Positions 51,913-61,149 of a stretch of DNA of 64,000 nucleotides are shown one piece after another. The stretch spans positions 18,538,001 through 18,602,000 of the forward strand of contig CM060732.1 in assembly GCA_030704615.1 (NCBI GenBank), read 5' to 3'. The position numbers and the translations under genes were made by a program. This DNA is from Takakia lepidozioides (Eukaryota; Streptophyta; Takakiopsida; Takakiales; Takakiaceae). Position 1 is the stretch's first letter. The number at the start of each line of letters is the position of its first letter. Under the pieces are notes generated by a model, which did not search any database, had not been told where the DNA came from, and was given only the letters and a program-made list of their open reading frames with translations.

Positions 51913-52818
51913 TGGGGACATCAACCTTGGAGCGTGGGGGAGGAAATGCATGCTTAGCCCGGTTTAGCTAGCTCAGGAATCCGATTGCAAAAACTTGTAT
52001 TGTACAAAAATTTGTGATAAAGGAAATGGGTTCCAAATATTGTGCGTCCTATTGTGTTTGGAATGGTGATGCATGGTGTGGTTGGCTGGTGTGTAGAATG
52101 CATGCTAGCTTACAAAAGTGGGAGAGGTAAATTGGGTTAATCGTGTGTTTGCGCAGTGCCGAAATCGGGTGACTCCCATCCAAGGGGCAAGGAAACTTGC
52201 GCCTTATTTGGGAGTTCAAGTGCTAGTGCGCACCTGGCGCGTGCGCGTACTATAACTGCGCTACCGAGGGGGTTGCCTTGTAGTGCGGGCTAACGCGGAA
52301 GCTACGTGCTTCCGTTCACGTACTATAATCGTGTAGCCTCGGGACGAAGTCGTAGTGCGGCTTCGGCGTGTTCCCGTACCTCAGGCCAGCATTCCAAGGC
52401 GGACCCAATTGTAGTGATTGGGGCGCACGGTTGGTTCAAGGTTATCTTCCTAGTCAAAGAGGGTTCCAGGTGAACCCTTGCTCAAGGTGATGCCAAAAGC
52501 GGCATCATGAGCGATCGCAAGCAATGTTGTTGCAGTAAGGCGATTCGATCCTCGGGGAGGATCGTTCCTTGGCCTTGAAGTAGGCCAAGAAGAGTGCACT
52601 GGGAGGAGCTGGAGAGGCTCCACCCTTGGCCGGGACTTGGAGGAAGTCGGCCGAACTAGCTAGTGGAGAGTGGAGTCAAGTGTGGGGTTTGGTTCTTTGC
52701 CATGGGACGCCATGGTACGGAAACAAACTCCTTGATGTGGGACGCCACAACTTGGATGTTCGTTTCTACAAAATGGACAAGTCGATGAGGACATCGACTC
52801 CCTGTTGGTAGGGGTGTG
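51913..52818 (+). other. Chromovirus 3' untranslated region
   Basis: Non-coding, 0.9 kb. It contains two imperfect tandem units around cgtactataatcgtgtagcc (52,250-52,375). The polypurine tract before the right LTR is weak (ggtaggggtg, 52,807-52,816). Confidence 0.7.
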
Positions 52819-53542
52819 TGTCGCGGCCCTTTGCCTTGAGGGCAGGGGGTCGGGACACATGAGGGGCTGCCCCTGTGGTGGGGGCAGCGGCAGCGATAGG
52901 TATGGGGGGCTGAAGCACCCTTGAGTGCCCAAGGCACTCAAGGAGGCGGAGGCGCTCACTAGGTGGAGCCCCGCACACCGGGTTGCGGTGGAGGTGGCTC
53001 CACAAGGGGTGGTGGTAGCTTAGTGGGACTTAGTGGGGGTGGCATAGGACTCACCATGGGGTGGAGACCTCGAGGTGGGAGTCGTGGGGAGTCTTGGGAC
53101 TCATCACGGTCCATTGGGGCCGCGGTGAGTGGGCCAAGACTCACCGCGACTCACCACCGGGAGTCGAGGGTTTTCGTGGTGGTTCGCCATAAAATGGCAT
53201 GGCTGGTTATGAAACCCCCGCGGACAGCTACAGAAGTATATATAGGGAGTAGTAACCCCGAGAACGGTGCAAGCCCGTTGGTGACCAAAAACTAGTGAGT
53301 AAGCGAGCGAGCCGGAAAGCGACCAAAGAGTGGGGAGCTGTTCCGGACTGCCATCTACCAAAGGGAATTCTCCTAGTCCCAAATAGGTGGAGGGTTTAGA
53401 GGGAAGCGGAAGGGGACCGTTATGTCCCGGTGAGCAGCCGAAACTCCAAGTTGGCCCGGCGGCCAGGTTGGGAGTCAGGCGCGCGCATCAAAGCGAGTAA
53501 CTATGACTTGAAGGGGAGTTTACCGAACTGAGGTGTGCGACA
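52819..53542 (+). repeat. 3' LTR of the chromovirus
   Basis: 724 bp, copy of 46,571-47,294, ending GTGCGACA at 53,542. Confidence 0.96.
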
Positions 53543-53547
53543 CCTTG
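53543..53547. other. Target-site duplication CCTTG, right
   Basis: Partner of 46,566-46,570. Confidence 0.9.
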
Positions 53548-53733
53548 AGTTTTAAAGAAACTCCCTTCTTGGAACAAATTCCTTATCTGCAATCTTGCCT
53601 TGTGCTCATCCACATCCACTTGTCCTGATGGCAAATCAAACAATTGCTGCAGGTACTGGGGAGTAATTTCTATATCTACTCCCCTCACCTGAGTAACTCC
53701 CGTCCGCCTTGCGGGTCCCCCATCTCTGCTCAA
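53548..53733 (-). pseudogene. N-terminal half of the ORF split by the chromovirus
   Basis: Minus-strand frame with TGVTQVRGVDIEITPQYLQQ, then LFDLPSGQVDVDEHKARLQI and FQEGSFFKTQ, running into the target duplication. It continues in frame at 46,570. Its true start may lie beyond 53,733, where LINE sequence begins. Confidence 0.55.
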
Positions 53734-54082
53734 TCATCAGGGCCTTCCTTTATATTTCCAACTTCTTAGGGGTCTCTATGTTGTCTCTCTATGCCTTTTC
53801 CAGCATTAGAGACATTGATTGCCGTTCGCACGGAGAAAATGATGATCTCTCCGACTTTGTGTCAATATGGTTTTTGGGCTCTTTGGATGTCTCTTTGGAT
53901 GTCTTGGCTCTTTTGGGTTTCAGATGGGTGCCTTCTATGCTTCCTGCAGACCCTCGTTCGAAGTTTCAGATCTCTCCTTTACAACCATCAAATCGTGAAC
54001 CGCTCACGGGCTTCTTTGTCCTTCCTCCATGAACTGGAACCTGGTTACCTAGAACATTAGGGGTATCGGCTCCGAGGCTTCT

Positions 54083-54481
54083 GTGCCCAAAAGGAATAGA
54101 ATTAGGATTTGGGTCTCTTCCTTGCTATCTTCCAGTTCTAATATATTCTTACAAGAACATAAGCTAGATGATAGGAAAATTGCCTCTTTGGGTCATTCTA
54201 TCTGGCCCTCCTCCTCTTCTTGGTGGAATCCTACTATCATTGACTCTAGAGGAGGCACTGCCATCTTAATTTCGCCTTCCTTAGTTTCCTCATTTCTTAG
54301 GGTGGAGACCTGGATTCCTGAGAGAGCCCAGTGTGCTTTCACTGCAGCTTCTTCCAAATTTGGGTCCATTCATGCTTTCATAAATATCTGTGCTCCCAAT
54401 TCTACGTCTGATCGCACCGAGTTCCGGAAGTCGCTTCACTTCATATTCTCAATAACCCGCAGATCTGCAACTGGGTATTAG
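54083..54481 (+). pseudogene. LINE apurinic-type endonuclease fragment
   Basis: Contains SSSNIFLQEHKLDDRKIASL, WWNPTIIDSRGGTAILISPS and FGSIHAFINICAPN. The conserved catalytic E in QEHK and the downstream N-containing block fit the LINE APE endonuclease, which nicks target DNA to prime reverse transcription. The frame breaks before the AGDFN-like block near 54,480. Confidence 0.7.
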
Positions 54482-54671
54482 CTGGTGAATTTTAACATGG
54501 TGGAATGTTCTAGCGATAGGCTTGATTCTTCTTCTTAGCCTCTTTCCACGAAAAAATAGTCTTCTTGGGAAAGGCTCTGTTTTTCAGTCGGTCTCTCTCG
54601 GATTCGCTTAGTATGAGCGTTCATCCCTTAGATTTACCTGGGCTAATCTTAGGTCTCCCCCGCACTTATGC

Positions 54672-55256
54672 ATGGCTAGACTCGACAAGATTTACTGCTT
54701 GCCTTTGCCTGCTACTTGGGCGACCCCAGTTCCTCTTCCACCCATCCTCCTTGACTTTAATCGTGCGATGGTCTCTCTGCAGTTCAGGGCCCCAGGGCTT
54801 CATCGGAGAGGAAGAAGCTATTATAAGCTGACCCCAGCTTTGCTTCACTCCCCTCAGATGGTGGATCAATTAGCTAAGGTTTGGGAGTCTGGCAATGCCT
54901 TCACCTCCCCTATGGTCAGGTGTCTTTTCAAGCTCGCAGTGGCTAGGAATCTGTCTAAAAGACTCTCTAATGATCTAGCTCAGAACCGATCCTGTAGAGA
55001 AAAGTTCTTGGTCAAATGTATCTCGCACTGTCAGTGGTTATTTGAAAGCAATGCTGTGGGCCCGGTCACCGTGCAAACTTACAATACTGCTAAGAGAAAT
55101 CTGACCGAACTCTGTGCTTGTAAGGAGCTCAATCTGAAAAGAAAAGCAGGCTTCAATTGGTCCCTGCAAGGTGAAAAAACGTCCGCTTATTTCTTTCAAA
55201 TTAAAACCAAACAACGTCAAGCGGCTACATCCATCTGCTCGCTTCGGATCGGATGA
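54672..55256 (+). pseudogene. LINE endonuclease end and linker
   Basis: MARLDKIYCLPLPATWATPV matches the RLDR-type end of the endonuclease. GFNWSLQGEKTSAYFFQIKT is the usual linker before LINE RT. 194 codons without a stop. Confidence 0.7.
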
Positions 55257-55483
55257 ATTCCACGCAGTCCAATCCTAAATCTATGGCTGCCATTGCGGTT
55301 GAGTGTTTCACGAATCTTTTCTCTCCCCCTTCTATCTCGGTGGACAACCATTCCCAGAGATCGTGGGTTCTAGATTCTGTTCCTCGGATCCTTTCCGTTG
55401 AATATCAACAGACTCTGTGCGTTCCATTTTCTGTCACTGGGCTCCTGGAGGCCATGGAGGCTCTCGCTTCTCTTAAATCATAA

Positions 55484-55822
55484 GCCTGATGCAGATCTTC
55501 AATCGAAAGCAAGATGTTATCTAAAATCATGCGATTTTTCATGAAGCCCGTCTGCACATGACGAACCAACGTGTAGAGAAAGGGCTACAATCTCAATGCC
55601 AATGCCTTGGCATGATTTTGTAAATAGAGTTCAGTAGGGTTATAGGCCTATAATTGGTGATAAGATCTCTTTCCCCTTTCTTAAAAATGAGAGCTATAAT
55701 TCCTTGAGACATTTGGGAAGGCATAATACCTTTCGAAAGCACATCATTAGCCATGAGCAGGAAATCTTTCTTTCCAAAGCGATTTGGAGAATTCCACCGG
55801 GAGGCCATCTAGGCCTGATCAG
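55484..55822 (-). pseudogene. Inverted segment of the LINE RT
   Basis: On the minus strand, inside a plus-strand LINE, lie SGLDGLPVEF, MPSQMSQGIIALIFKKGERD, NYRPITLLNSIYKI and TGFMKNRMILDNILLSIEDL, in that order. They are the RT blocks missing between MEALASLKS (ending 55,480) and LMLDFEKAFDN (from 55,830). The segment was turned around in place. GCCTGAT occurs at both ends. Confidence 0.85.
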
Positions 55823-56314
55823 CCTCTTGCTCTCCTTATGTTGGATTTTGAAAAAGCCTTTGATAATGTTGATTGGTCTTTTCTTTTGGGGGCTTTGGAG
55901 AAGTTGGGCATCTCGGGAAGCTTCCTCTCGTGAATCTAAATTCTGCTTTTTTTGGCTTCCAGCACTAGAGTCTTGGTTAATGGTGTTCTCTCTTCGTCCT
56001 TTCCTTTGCACAAGTATGTGAGACAGGGTTGCCCCCTGGCTCCGTTTCTCTTCTTGCTAGCGGCAGACGCTTTCGGCCACTTGTTGGAATCCTGCACCTC
56101 CATACAAGGCCTTAGAATCCCCTGCTCCTTGGCCTCTCCTTATAGCATCAAGGCCTCTCATTATGCTGATGACACAGTCATGCTCATTGACAACTCCTCT
56201 GCTGCCAATGTCACAGCGGCTCTTCAGGCTCTCAATATGTTCTGCCTAGCTTTTGGACTCAAAGTCAACTGGCCTAAATTTGTTGATGTTTTTTGTAAGC
56301 TTAAGCCTATATAG
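55823..56314 (+). pseudogene. LINE RT core
   Basis: LMLDFEKAFDNVDW holds the first catalytic D. VRQGCPLAPFLFLLAADAFG and SHYADDTVMLIDNSS hold the YADD active site. FGLKVNWPKF follows. A stop near 55,933 and one base change of frame break it. Confidence 0.85.
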
Positions 56315-57720
56315 CAGCTGTCTCTCATTCTGCACCATGCAGGGGCCATGATTTGGGACTCCTTTGGCTCCAAGATGGACAGGCACATAACCTGCTTGGT
56401 CATCTCATGGGTCATGCCTTGTCTAATCACCAACGATGTGAAGCTGTCATACTTAAGCCCAAAATGAAAGTCAATTACTGGAGTTCTTTCTCCCTTTCAA
56501 TTGCCGGTAGGGCTGTAGTGGTTAACCAAGTGTTGCTGGCTTTTGTCTGGTTTACTGCTTCTGTATGGTTCCCGGGCTCTTCCATTGTCAAACAAATCAA
56601 CTGATCCCTGGTCAGGAATTTTCTTTGGGGTGCCACCCCCGCCTCCTCTTCTCGGAGAGCTCTCGTTGGCTGGTTGCAGATCACTCAAAAGAAAAATTTC
56701 GGTGGCTTGGGGATCATTGAATCTTTTGCGCAAATTGTCTCTAGACTTTTAGCAAAATGGGTTTCGAACTTTTGTCACATCTGGGATCCTGGATTTCTCC
56801 TTCCTCAGGATGTGGCCACTCTCTCCCTTTCCTGAAGAAGAACTGCTGCCTGACAGATTCTTGTCAATGATATGCCGTCCCTCTGGATCAACCTCTGCTC
56901 CTTCCCTATTGCCCTGCGTCCTCTTCCTTTCTGGCTAGGAGGAAGTGAAGATGGATCTAGCGCCTCGGGTCCCTCTATTTTTGCTTTCTATGCTATCTAT
57001 CGAGCCTCACTCCTTCTCCAGGGGTGGAGATTCAAAGTGGCTCAGGATGGCACCCTTCTCCACCCCTTCTCGTTCACTGTTGAGTCTGAACTCTATGCTA
57101 GTTCTTGGTTTTTGTCTGCCTCCTTGCAGCACCTTCAATTCGACCCTACAGAATGGCACTGGATGTCCCGGCCAGACCACAAACCTTTCTTTCCGTACAC
57201 GGTGAAACTGGGATACTTATTACTTCCTTCTTAGACCCCCTAATAGTCTTCTCTGCCAAATGGAATGCTAAGTGGAGACATCCCTTCTAACTCGCAATCT
57301 ATCTGGAAGGATGTTTGGAGATGACAGGGTAGCCAAAGTCTGTGGTTTCCTCTGGAAATTTGTGAACCGCATTCTACCTGTGTTTGCCTTTATCTCTTAC
57401 TCCCCTCTTATTTGTTAATCTTTATGTGCCTCTGGTTGTTCTGAACATTGCCTTCTTCATTGCACTATGGCTTCCTAGGTTTGGAGACTTGTTTCTAAAT
57501 TCTATGCTGCTTGGAGAACGGATGTCTCCTTCCAAAGTTCAGTTTTGCTTTTCTTAACTTAGAAAGGGAAGTCAGTTGGAGTTCCTGCCCTGTCTGGGCG
57601 GCCCTCCGAGCTCATACTCTCCGGAGAACCAGATGTTCTTTTGTTTATGCGGGGGTGCAACCTTGTGCCAATGTAGTGTTGCCTAGAGTGCACTCGGACA
57701 TCACGTCTGAAGCTTGGAAG
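56315..57720 (+). pseudogene. LINE RT C-terminal region and zinc-binding tail
   Basis: YWSSFSLSIAGRAVVVNQVL, NFLWGATP and KKNFGGLGIIESFAQIVSRL are typical of the region after the RT. Near 57,410-57,520 a zinc-type CASGCSEHCLLHCTMAS appears with VWRLVSKFYAAW. Stops and frame changes are frequent. Confidence 0.75.
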
Positions 57721-58310
57721 GCCTAGCGGATGTTGTGTGCAGTTGCTGCTAGATATTCAGAGGGAAGGCGAATGCAGCTATTCACTAGCTTTGATAACTC
57801 CGGGAAAAAGCGGGCAGTTGTGCTTAAGAACCTCTCAATCAAACGATTATCTGGAACGACCGCCTCCCGCCATGTTGGAAACTCTCTTAGTGCCAGACAG
57901 TCGGCCAAGCCTGAAGAATCTAATGTCAATTGGCATCACAAGCGTTCTCTTAGGAAGGGCAAATCTAAGGCCCATCTTTCTTTTGATTCCTCCAAGCATT
58001 AGGTTGTCAGCTTCGTGTTCTTCTTCTTCCCTCATTTCAGCCTGCTCCTTCCTTGTAACCTACTATTCTTTTTAAGGTGCTCCATCTCTAAGCATTTTTT
58101 AGGCTCATCTTTCGTATGTTTCCTCTATGCTCTAGGATGCCAACTTCTAGTGTCCCCCCTCCCCCCCTGCAAAACCTACTTCCTGAGTTTTCTGCGGCTC
58201 TTCTTAGGGTTATGGTTAGGGGGCGGTGCCCTCATGGTTTGTAGAGGTTATTTTTTCCTCGTTTTATTATATAAATTCAAGGGCCTCCGTCCCCTTTTTG
58301 TTTAAAAAAA

Positions 58311-60485
58311 AACCATCTAATATATAATATCATTGACTAGAAATAATGCATTTAAAATTTGGGCACTTTTTCATTGTGACACTTTTTCATTTAATTTGAT
58401 TAAAAGGGCCTCCGTCCCCCTTTCTCTTTAGAGAGAAAAAAAAATCTCTGTTTTATAGGCTATGCAATCCAAATAACGAATTCATGCATTCACACTTTTC
58501 AGAAATGAATTCCTGACATTTTATGTATTTCTTTGTTATCCTGGTAATTCGGGCAATTCGGGCAGCTTCGACAGAAAACGAAGACTATGATGCTGACTAC
58601 AAAAATGATATATTTTTTCATTCTTTTTCTCTCAGGCAGCCTAAAATATGACAACAATGACATGGCTGACGACGATGTCACACTATGGCACCCTATTCCC
58701 ACTCTGCACTAAACTAGTCTCCGACTTTCTACCATCCCTAGAATTATTTGTAAGAGAAGACGCCAGGCAAAGCCTGTGTACCTAAGGCCAGAGCAACTTC
58801 GCCTTGCAGCTACTGCCGTTGTGGTGGGTAAGATTGCAACTTCAGAAGCTTTGAAACTCTTGGATACTTGACCAAAGGATTTGACCAAAACAGGCCCACT
58901 CCTGTAACTGGGTCCAGTTGAACATGTCATGGATGAGTCTTGAATTGCGACTTCAAGTAGAATAAGTCTCAAAAAGATTTTGAACAAAGAGTCTCTTGCG
59001 GTAAGATCCTAGAATGAAAGCAAAAAAATCTCAACAGTTAATCAGCCTGTTTTCTCAAAACAAACTGATATGCTTTTTGATGTCACTTACTGTTTTCAAG
59101 TCCTATGTCAACCATTAGTTGAACCTGTCCGACCAAACCACATGAGCAACATAGTTAGCATCTCATTGTCATGACAGTAGAGGCCTTCCATCCAGTCTCC
59201 TGAAGGAAGGTGAAGGACCCTGAATGACCAAAAGGCAAGAGGAACAATTTCATGTGCCCAGTACACCCCCAACCCCATCGGTGCTGAAAGGTTGGTTCCG
59301 CTTCTATTCTCCATCTTTCTGGGCCTCCCACGTACGTACGTAGTCAACTTATTTCTTTCTTACCTGGCAGCCTAAATGAGGTTCTCCACCTTTAGAGAAA
59401 AACTTGAAGTTGAATTATAGTTTTTGAATTGCCTGTTGGGGCTGCACTTTTTTCCCTGTATCATGCTTTCCTTCGACCAAAGATCTTTGAGATCCATGGA
59501 CCTTAGGAAGCTTGATTGATGAAGGAAAATGAGGAGCTGAACCCTCGCTTACTTGATGCTATGATTAGAATAAATCCTGGTGCTGTGGTGAGCAAACAAG
59601 AAGCAATGACGTCAACAGATGCTCCATAAAAATCAGTACGTGGATTGAGAAGGTTTCAATCTGGTTTGGTGGCAAGTTCTTTGAAGCTGGGTGAGATCCA
59701 AGAAAACATACAGCTGACACCAACTGACTTGTTGGTTAACTTTTTGGGGTAGCATTATCGCCATAGATCCAGCACTTGTACCATTCTAGAAGGGTCCCCT
59801 CAGTCTGGCTGCTGCGGAGAAAGAGAGCACTATAGGAAGTGTTGCTTGGAGGGGATGTTTCTAAAAAAAAAAAGGAATATAAGGTTCAGTTCAGTCTAAC
59901 ATTGTCAACTGCTGCCCTACCTTCTATCTCAGACACCTACCAAAATTCCCTCCCAAAGGTGTCACACATTCCTTCTCACAAGCAGATCTACTTGTTGAAC
60001 CTCCACTTGTGATACATAGTATCCCCCACGATGGTACTAAGCCTCCATGAGCTGGTTGTGGGGTTTTAACCAACCCACCTATAAAACTCAGCCTGAATTA
60101 CAACAGAACTCAAGGACAATCGGCTCCAGAGCATTGCCCTCTTGCTGACTGGAAAATTGTATGCCAAGCTGGGTGCTATAGCCACATGGCTTAAAGAGCA
60201 GAAATTTGCTGTGTGAGTATACAACATACACTGGGCTAACAATAACTTGGTTGTAGTTCTTCACCAAGCTGTTCAGCGCCAGCAGCAGCAACTCCTGTTA
60301 AATCAACAGGTTACTCAACATCCGACAGATTAATTTGGTAAGCGATGTAGTAGGTTGAATCCAAGCTCAATCCACATGAGCAACCCTCTAAGGCATACAG
60401 CCACCATACTGAAACTTCGACACCTACAGTCAAACCATCAACAACATAGCCAAGGAAATGAGATCCAAGGCAACTGCATTCCTTG
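58311..60485. other. Intergenic, no gene recognised
   Basis: AT-rich, with a second gggcctccgtccccc tag at 58,405 echoing the LINE end. A short plus-strand frame at 58,750-58,865 (RPEQLRLAATAVVVGKIATS) looks protein-like but is too short and isolated to call. Confidence 0.35.
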
Positions 60486-60489
60486 TTCA

Positions 60490-60850
60490 CCTAAGAGTGG
60501 CCTTGGCATCAGCAGCTAGAGTCCACAAGCGTGATTCCAAACGTTGCACACGCACTGCAAACGCACACAGACATGATGTGGTTGAGCTTCACCCCTTCCC
60601 CCATCATTTGCTCATAGGTCTCCAAAGCCCCATCCCACGCCCCTGCTCTGCACACCCTGCAAGCATCGCGTTCCACGACAGCACATCTCGTTCAGCTGTG
60701 CATCTCGGCCTTTGTGCTTGTGCTCCTGCATAGCGTCTGCAATGCTGCCCCTGCTGGACCCATCTCCTGGTGCCACTGACTTCAGCAGTGGGCTCAGCAG
60801 GCTGCCCATCACCAACACTGACGTCAGCCAATCTAATTTTCCAGTAAGCT
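60490..60850 (-). pseudogene. PPR protein fragment
   Basis: Minus strand: ERDVLSWNAMLAGCAEQGRG, then in the next frame ALETYEQMMGEGVKLNHIMS and VCVCSACAT. These are two consecutive pentatricopeptide repeats of the plant PLS type (DVVSWNAMIAGYAQ..., ALELYEQM..GV.PN...VCVLSAC). PPR proteins bind organelle RNA. A one-base shift separates the repeats and the rest of the protein is gone, so this is a relic. Confidence 0.65.
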
Positions 60851-60904
60851 CTCTCCAATAATCTCTCCTCTGCCACATACTCTCCATTCAAACCAAGCGT
60901 CAAA

Positions 60905-61145
60905 GTCTCTCACAGCAAGAAAATGCAATGTCATGGAACAGCATAAAACCTGGGGTGAATGAACTACCTACCTCATGTAGCACACGGCCAAGCTTCAGGT
61001 AACCCAGAAAACCAGTTGCCCATGCAAACCAAAAGGGTAAATATCTTTTTTCCTTCTCTCTCTACAGACAAACCTCCTTTACGCCAGTAGCCCACAGATG
61101 AGATCTTATCCAAAACAGCTCTCAACCCAACTTGCCTTTTTGTGT
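60905..61145. other. Intergenic or 3' flank of the spliced minus-strand gene
   Basis: No ORF with features. It may include the 3' UTR of the gene ending at 61,150. Confidence 0.3.
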
Positions 61146-61149
61146 GACA

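Larger units (their letters stand above)
46571..53542 (+). mobile_element. Full-length Ty3/gypsy chromovirus, apparently intact
   Basis: Two 724-bp LTRs (TGTCGC...GCGACA ends), 5-bp target duplication CCTTG, iMet primer site and one uninterrupted Gag-Pol frame with a chromodomain. By eye the LTRs differ at one base (46,615 A versus G in the right LTR), so the insertion is very recent. All enzymes show their catalytic residues, so the element may still move. Confidence 0.97.
53740..58300 (+). mobile_element. Degenerate LINE (non-LTR) retrotransposon with an internal inversion
   Basis: Endonuclease, RT and zinc-binding tail follow in order with many stops and frame changes. Endonuclease starts near 54,031 (NWNLVT-stop-NIRGIGSE, a TAG where Trp is expected), with LQEHKLDD, RGGTAILISP and LAGEF. 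A linker follows (54,672-55,256). RT resumes at 55,830 (LMLDFEKAFDNVDW), with YVRQGCPLAPFLFLLAADAF and ASHYADDTVML. The tail near 57,420 reads CASGCSEHCLLHCTMAS and VWRLVSKFYAAW. It ends in agggcctccgtcccc and a T/A-rich tract near 58,300. Confidence 0.85.

Noticed and set aside
58709-58987. ORFs around 58,700-58,990 on both strands
   Set aside because: A short stretch looks protein-like, but there are no splice sites, domain or neighbouring exons to support a gene.
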